Positions 59,150 to 64,000 of a stretch of DNA of 64,000 bases are shown piece by piece; position 1 is the stretch's first letter, and the number at the start of each line of letters is the position of its first letter. The DNA lies in contig JAQFVV010006306.1 in assembly GCA_028023455.1 (NCBI GenBank), positions 3,437,001-3,501,000 of the forward strand. The letters run 5' to 3'. Both the position numbers and the translations under genes were made by a program. The DNA comes from Epiperipatus broadwayi. Lineage: Eukaryota > Onychophora > Udeonychophora > Euonychophora > Peripatidae. The notes beneath the pieces are model-generated. The model did not search any database. It was not told the DNA's origin and saw only the letters and a list, made by a program, of their open reading frames with translations.

Positions 59150-59834
59150 GCTTCTGACTCATATAACTCAACACCCGAATAACTTTAACTTGCATTTACA
59201 AAGAAAGAGTCAAACAATACTAGAACTTTTTGCATACTGGAAAAAAATTGCATCAAAATTAGATCCATTTTGGTGTGATATTACACTAATACTTACAAGT
59301 ACTTTACAAATGTAAAAGTCCATGCAAATAGATTTAACATTAATAAACACAAACTTCAAAAGTATCTTGAAGCTCTCAGAAAAAACTTTTCCAAATGATA
59401 TGAAGATTTCCAAACACACAGACCCATATTTTTTTTCTCACCACACCTGATTTCATCGATCTAAAGATGACCCCATTTGACTTACCTCTTTTTGAGTGTA
59501 TGAACATTGATAGTTTTGAAATGGAACTCCTCATATTAATATCATCAGAATTATGGAAAATTAAATTTGTAGAATTGTGGAAAACTCTTGAAGGAACTGT
59601 CTGGAAAAGTTGCTGACATTCTTAACGGTTGGATATCTTTACCTGAAAGATTGAATTCTTTGAAGAAAATTGCATGTGCTCTGCTTTCGACATTGGCTCA
59701 ATTTACTTATGTGAACAAATTTTCTCACAAATGAAAAATATTTTGAGTTTGCAAAAAAAAGTTGTCTAACACCTGAACATTTAGAAGCCTGCATGAAGCC
59801 AAAAGTGACCAACTGCACACCTGATATTGAATAA
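59150..59834 (+). pseudogene. hAT transposase remnant (GTF2IRD2/ZBED-like group)
   Basis: Across frames: NLHLQRKSQTILELFAYWKK, EDFQTHRPIFF, then MTPFDLPLFECMNIDSFEME, GSIYLCEQIFSQMKNILS and CLTPEHLEACMKPKVT ending TPDIE and TAA (59832-59834). The order and the (S)TYLCEQ-F-S-x-MK block followed by LT-x-EHL and TPDI are the hallmark of the C-terminal dimerisation domain of domesticated-type hAT proteins. Several frameshifts; inactive. Confidence 0.7.
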
Positions 59835-60239
59835 TTGAGTAAAGAAGTACAAGGATAAGGTTCATCTTAATTTATTAATAGCACAAATTAATAATAAGTA
59901 ATGACTAATCTTATTAGAATCTTGATAATTTTTTCTTATTTAAACTATGTATCAAAAAAAAAAAACCTTGTAATTTATAATTTGTAGTATAATTTTTAAA
60001 AAATATGTTAAAAATTAAAATTTAACAAAATACATTTTTCACATATGATTCTATGTATTTTAAAATAGTGAATGACCAATAATATAAGATCCGATTATAA
60101 TAGGTTTCAAAAGTATGTAATATATAATTTTGAAACCTATTTATAACTGGATAAATTTTGATATTACATATAATAAGATTGATAGAATTGGGTCAGCATG
60201 CAGAATAACATAGGCCCAGTATGACACCACTAAAAGATT

Positions 60240-61540
60240 GCAGATCCCTGAACTAAACCATGGTTAGAATTGTTAAAATACCACATTTTGTTAAATATTT
60301 GAACTGTAAATCAGATTATTATTTTAATGATTCTTGTGTTCCTGAGGGAATTTATCTATTCAATATATTGACTACTGCATTTCACCCTTTGCTGATGATA
60401 TTAAAATTTAAAAATACATTAAAACATTTAATGATCGTAATTATAACTTTATCTTTCTTATTGCGTTGCCAAATCCATATAATATTAATATCATTAAAAA
60501 GTATTGGGTACTGTTCTATTAGCTACCATACATCGCTTGATGGCACTGTTTACGATTAAAAATATTAGTATAACTTTTCTGGGCTGGCTGTTTTCTTTCA
60601 AATTTACGTGTCATATAATACTAAATTGATAATACTAAATTAAATGTTTAATCAAAAGTAAAAAAAAAAAAGCACTTTTTATTTCCAAATTTACATTATT
60701 CTTCTAATACTAGTTTAAACATTTAAACAAACCCAAATACTTCATTAAAAAAGTAATTAGCTGACTTTGTTTTTTATGCTGATCAAAAGCTTTTCTGGGC
60801 CGGCCATTTTCTTTCAAATTTACATTATTCTTCTAATACTAAAGTAAACGTTTAAAGAAAACCAAAACACTTCATTCAAAAAGTAATCAGCCGACTTTGT
60901 TTTTTATGCCGATGAAGTAAAAAGTAATAAAAAACATAAATGATATTAATATTATATGATTGTAATTGTCTACAAAAATTATCAGTAGCTTTGAATTATG
61001 GTGATCAAGCAATTATATGATCACAAATAATAAAATAAAAATGAGTACTTTTTCAAGAATCTCAAATCTTACCTTTTTAATTACATATTAAAAATATTCC
61101 TTTTGAAAGATATTAAAAGAAAATAATATTTTGAGAATAAATGGTTATAAAAATTTAGGTATTGTTTTAGATGCTAAATTACTATTTTCAAGTTACGTAT
61201 AATGTTTATATACTAAATCATTTCAAGTTGTGAGTTGCATCTTTAGAGCAGTAAGTTCCTTAATAGAGAAACTTAATGAACACCTTATGACTTTAGTATT
61301 ACCAATTCTAAGATATGACAGTGTTGTTCAACTCTTATAATCAATCTCACATTAGAGCATTGGATGCAATGTAAACAAAATGGTGCAGTATATCTCTGCT
61401 CATATTTCTTTAAAAATATTACAAAATCTTACAAGGTTAAATTAACATGGTAAACTGCATTATTGAAATTTCTTACAGTTTTCATGTCATGTATTTGAAG
61501 CATGGTAAGACTTTTTACATTTAAGAGATTCCAAGGTTAC
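60240..61540 (+). pseudogene. LINE reverse transcriptase remnant (Jockey/CR1-like)
   Basis: Fragments SPFADDIKI (the catalytic FADD box, about 60385-60412), YKYIKTFNDRN-like sequence, then YKNLGIVLDAKLLFS, FRAVSSLIEKLNEHLMTL and PILRYDSVVQLL. These are the consecutive conserved blocks after the FADD box in Jockey/CR1-type LINEs (LG-x-x-x-D-x-K-L-x-F-S and P-I-L-x-Y-x-S-x-V-W). The middle part (60560-61090) contains a local duplication ('cttttctggg.cggc..tttctttcaaattta' at 60573 and 60790). Inactive. Confidence 0.66.
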
Positions 61541-61682
61541 AGGTAAATACATATAAATATAGTCAGCTATGTAAATAGATAGGTATGTATTTAAATAGCT
61601 AATAAATAAATGGATGGAAGACTAAATTATTATATATTGAGCCTGCAAAACAAGCTCTTAACAAGCTTTGTAGAATATCCCC

Positions 61683-61724
61683 AACCTCAGACTGGTTTCC
61701 GCTACTGGCATCCTCAGTGAGGTT
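61683..61724 (-). ncRNA. Complete minimal hammerhead ribozyme, family C
   Basis: Minus strand: helix I AACCUCA/UGAGGUU, 7 perfect pairs. Core CUGAGGA. Helix II UGC/GCG with a CAGUA loop (terminal U-G). GAAA. Helix III AC/GU with the 2-nt loop CA. The cleavage residue is C (position 61690 on the complement, GUC). All conserved core positions are present. Confidence 0.75.
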
Positions 61725-62084
61725 CTAGGATATTTAATCATTAGATTAAAAATACTAGGACAAGCCCAGCACTTTATCTAATGTATAACAATTAATTAGA
61801 AACTCTGAAGTCTGCAGATATCCATATGTTTTCCAATCTAGCTATTTTTTTTTTGTAATTTTATTTTTTGCTATGATGGCTTTGGTGATTTTATATTGCT
61901 GAAGTTATTAATATATGGTGTATCTGAACTTAGTTAAGTCCCATATGGCTATTTTAGTTAGATAGCTGGATTGGAAGACATATGGATGTCTGAAAATTTC
62001 AAATTTTCTATTTAATAAGTTATACATTAGATAAAATGCTGGGCTTGTCCTGGTATTTTTAATCTAATGATTGAATATCCTGGC

Positions 62085-62124
62085 ACCTCACTGATGATGC
62101 CATAAGAAGAAACCAGTCTGGGGT
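62085..62124 (+). ncRNA. Hammerhead ribozyme motif, family C, helix II damaged
   Basis: Helix I ACCUCA/UGGGGU (6 bp). Core CUGAUGA (62091-62097). GAAA at 62109-62112. Helix III AC-CA-GU. Cleavage residue C at 62118. The helix II segment UGCCAUAAGAA no longer pairs well. Confidence 0.52.
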
Positions 62125-62465
62125 TGAGGATATTCTCAAAGCTTGTTAAGAGCTTATTTTGCGAGCTCTATATATAACATTTGTAAATACAAGCTTATTA
62201 AATTAGGTCATGTGACATCTGACTTGATTTTTTTTTGTAATTTTATTTTTTGCTATGATGGCTTTGGCAATTTTATATTGCTAAAGCTATTAATATATGG
62301 TGTATCTGAATTCAGTTCAGTCCCATATGGTTATTTTAATTAGATAGCTGGATTGGAAAACATATGGATGTCTGAAAATTTCAGATTTTCTATTTAATAG
62401 TTATACATTAGATAAAGTGCTGGGCTTGTTCTGGTATTTTTAACCTAATGATTGAATATCCTAGC

Positions 62466-62505
62466 ACCTCACTGAGGACACCAATAGCGGAAACCGATCT
62501 GAGGT
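62466..62505 (+). ncRNA. Hammerhead ribozyme motif, family C, second monomer
   Basis: Helix I ACCUCA/UGAGGU (6 perfect pairs). Core CUGAGGA (62472-62478). GAAA at 62490-62493. Helix III has a G-to-A change (AC-CG-AU). Cleavage residue C at 62499. Helix II CACC...AGCG is weak. Probably impaired. Confidence 0.52.
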
Positions 62506-62639
62506 TCTACAAAGCTTGTTAAGAGCTTGTTTTGTGAGCTCTATATATAACATTTGTAAATAGAAGCTTATTAAATCAGGTCATGTGACATCTGACTTGC
62601 TTTTTTTTTTTTTAACACTAAATTAATATATAAAGAGAA

Positions 62640-63080
62640 ATGATTAGATTGTTGAATGAATAGAAAGATAGATTAAGAATAGTTGGGATAGATGTATATC
62701 AGATAATATGTAAGATAGATAAATAGGTAGATGGACAGTTAGATGGTTGGATGACTAGATACATAAAAAACAAATTCATAAAAAGACTATCAGAGGAGAG
62801 TTAGACATATTTTAATAAATCTTAGAAATTTAATGGCTTTATCATTATGTTGATATTCATCATTTATCTGTAAATGAAATAAGAAACGTAATCTACTGTA
62901 TATAAGCAATTTTAACGTTTATAAAGAGTTCACATGTGAGTAAGTTCATATTTGTACATGAATATAGATGTGTATTTTGATATATAATATTATTTTTGCT
63001 TTTATTTTTAATAATAGTGAGTTCTGTAATATGTGCTTGCAGAATGCATTGATTTAAACAAATCAAAATAATAATTATCA
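62640..63080. other. No gene seen
   Basis: AT-rich with GATA/TAGA-rich microsatellite-like sequence at 62660-62780. Confidence 0.45.
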
Positions 63081-63194
63081 TTCAAACAGGCAAAACTTTC
63101 CATACAGTATTGCCACTCAATGCAAGCCAGAGTAATCAATGTATGCCAGAAGGCTTGTGCATAAAATCCCCATGTAATATCTACTCATCCAATA

Positions 63195-63236
63195 TACCCA
63201 GACTAGTTTTTGGCTTGTGGCCTTCGTCAGTGAGAG
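63195..63236 (-). ncRNA. Hammerhead ribozyme motif, family A, mutated core
   Basis: Minus strand CUCA, CUGACGA, A-GGC-CACAA-GCC-A, then AAAA in place of GAAA, AC-UA-GU-C and UGGGUA. The G12 change should abolish cleavage. Confidence 0.45.
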
Positions 63237-63646
63237 CCTTGGATCTGAGAGCACTGCACCTAGATCTTAGAATCTAATGCAACCTCCCAGCAGCCATCTT
63301 TTATCTCTACTTAACTACAAAACTATAAGTCTTAAATTGAAAACACAATATTTTCAATCCAAGCTCAGTAGCTTATATTGTCATATAGGTCTGAACTCAG
63401 TTCAGTACCTATACATTTTGGTGTCTTTGGTTCTTTAATAACCATATCCACCACTATCCTATTAGGCAGGATTGGTTTTAAGCCAATAAACCTCACATGA
63501 TCACTATTTCTTATGCTTGCTTATAACTGTTATTCAAACAGGCAAAACTCTCCATACAGTATTGCCACTCAATGCAAGCCAGAGTAATTAATGTATGCCA
63601 GAAGGCTTGTGCATAAAATCCCCATCTAATATCTACTCATCCAATA

Positions 63647-63688
63647 TACCCAGACTAGTTTTTGGCTTGTGGCCTTCATCAGTGAGGA
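63647..63688 (-). ncRNA. Hammerhead ribozyme motif, family A, mutated core
   Basis: Minus strand UCCUCA, CUGAUGA, A-GGC-CACAA-GCC-A, AAAA, AC-UA-GU-C, UGGGUA. It shares the G12-to-A change with the neighbouring monomer, so both were copied from one mutated template. Confidence 0.45.
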
Positions 63689-63904
63689 GCCTTGGATCTG
63701 AGAGTACTGCACCTAGATCGTAGGATCTAATGCAACCCTCCAGCAGCCATCTTTTATCTCTACTTAGCTACAAAACTATGAGTCTTAAATTGAAAACAAT
63801 AATATTTTCAATCCAAGCTCATTAGCTTATATAGTCATATAGGTCAGAATTCAGTTCAGTACCTATACATTTTGGTGTCTTTGGTTCTTTAATAACCATA
63901 GCCA

Positions 63905-64000
63905 CCACTAGCCAGAAACTAGTCTGGAGATATTGGATAAGTAGGCAGTAGATGGGTATTTTACGCACAAGCCTTCTGGCATCCATTGATTATTCTGTCT
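63905..64000 (+). mobile_element. Family A partial monomer, cut by window end
   Basis: Begins at GCCAGAAACTAGTCTGG, that is in helix II of the ribozyme. It continues through 'ggataagtaggcagtagatggg' to the window edge. Being head-to-head with the reverse dimer, it is the inverted piece of the same composite element. Confidence 0.65.

Larger units (their letters stand above)
61621..62632. mobile_element. Family C hammerhead element with inverted partial unit and 16-bp target duplication
   Basis: The insert at 61637-62616 is flanked by ACTAAATTATTATATA (61621-61636) and ACTAAATTAATATATA (62617-62632), 15 of 16 identical. Inside: a partial monomer on the minus strand (61637-61850), then two direct monomers with a 381-bp period (61853 and 62234), the last ending in poly-T. 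Each of the three carries a hammerhead motif. The single pair of flanking duplications shows that the whole composite inserted as one unit. Confidence 0.78.
63085..63904 (-). mobile_element. Family A hammerhead element: tandem dimer, reverse orientation
   Basis: Two monomers on the minus strand with a 452-bp period ('ttcaaacaggcaaaactttcc' at 63081 and 'ttcaaacaggcaaaactctcc' at 63533). Each carries a hammerhead motif. At 63905 the orientation flips to plus, the same head-to-head arrangement as in the family C and D elements. Confidence 0.7.
44197..64000 (+). other. vti1a: Intron 2 of the VTI1A-like gene (continues beyond window)
   Basis: Starts at donor GTAAGT (44197-44202). No third exon was recognised before the window end, so the intron is at least about 19.8 kb unless a short exon was missed. 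Confidence 0.6.

Noticed and set aside
60375-60400. CTGATGA as a ribozyme core
   Set aside because: It is part of the FADD box codons of a LINE reverse transcriptase remnant; no GAAA or helices.
44197-64000. Search for VTI1A exon 3
   Set aside because: No acceptor followed by a segment resembling the conserved D-L-E-x-R-E-I-P stretch was found; I leave the gene open at the right edge.

Overview
This is a strongly AT-rich, repeat-dominated window of an animal (invertebrate) nuclear genome. The evidence is one split gene with canonical GT-AG introns, one intron of about 42 kb, and remnants of many eukaryotic mobile-element classes: CR1-like and RTE-like LINEs, a Penelope-like element, mariner, hAT, tRNA-derived SINEs and foldback elements. 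The mix would suit a mollusc or another lophotrochozoan, but nothing seen fixes the phylum.

The only host gene I can support is the start of a VTI1A-type Qb-SNARE on the plus strand. Coding exon 1 is at 1728-1824 and exon 2 at 44138-44196. Splicing them is frame-perfect and gives the first 52 residues of the N-terminal Vti1 domain. Intron 1 therefore spans 1825-44137. The rest of the window, from 44197 on, is intron 2 or later; I did not find exon 3.

Layout: 1-1727 is upstream DNA with an RTE tail, a ribozyme-repeat fragment, CCAAT/TATA-like elements and a CTCF-like site. Intron 1 holds a foldback (5.4-6.3 kb), a 2.5 kb DNA transposon with a perfect 8-bp target duplication (7380-9874), a Penelope GIY-YIG remnant (17.4-18.1 kb), a long-inverted-repeat element with an IS1595/Merlin-like remnant (25.5-27.3 kb), and two CR1-like LINE copies (30.0-37.4 kb). 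The second LINE copy is split by a 2.2 kb TG...CA insertion. Next come duplicated blocks (38-41 kb) and several foldbacks. Intron 2 holds a SINE with a 14-bp target duplication, a deleted mariner, a LINE remnant (50.0-51.6 kb), hAT and LINE remnants (59-61.5 kb) and tandem repeat elements.

The most striking content is a set of hammerhead self-cleaving ribozyme (HHR) motifs. At least four are complete by inspection: 40101-40143 (+), 41286-41327 (+), 43871-43914 (+) and 61683-61724 (-). More than ten degraded copies accompany them. They fall into four repeat families and share a minimal design, with a 2-3 bp helix III closed by a 2-nt loop. The host elements are tandem monomers of about 380-450 bp, often preceded by an inverted partial monomer and flanked by 14-16 bp target duplications. 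This is the pattern expected of Penelope-derived or retrozyme-like retroelements. Three intact motifs lie in the sense strand of intron 1, one only about 230 nt upstream of exon 2, so they could cleave the host pre-mRNA.
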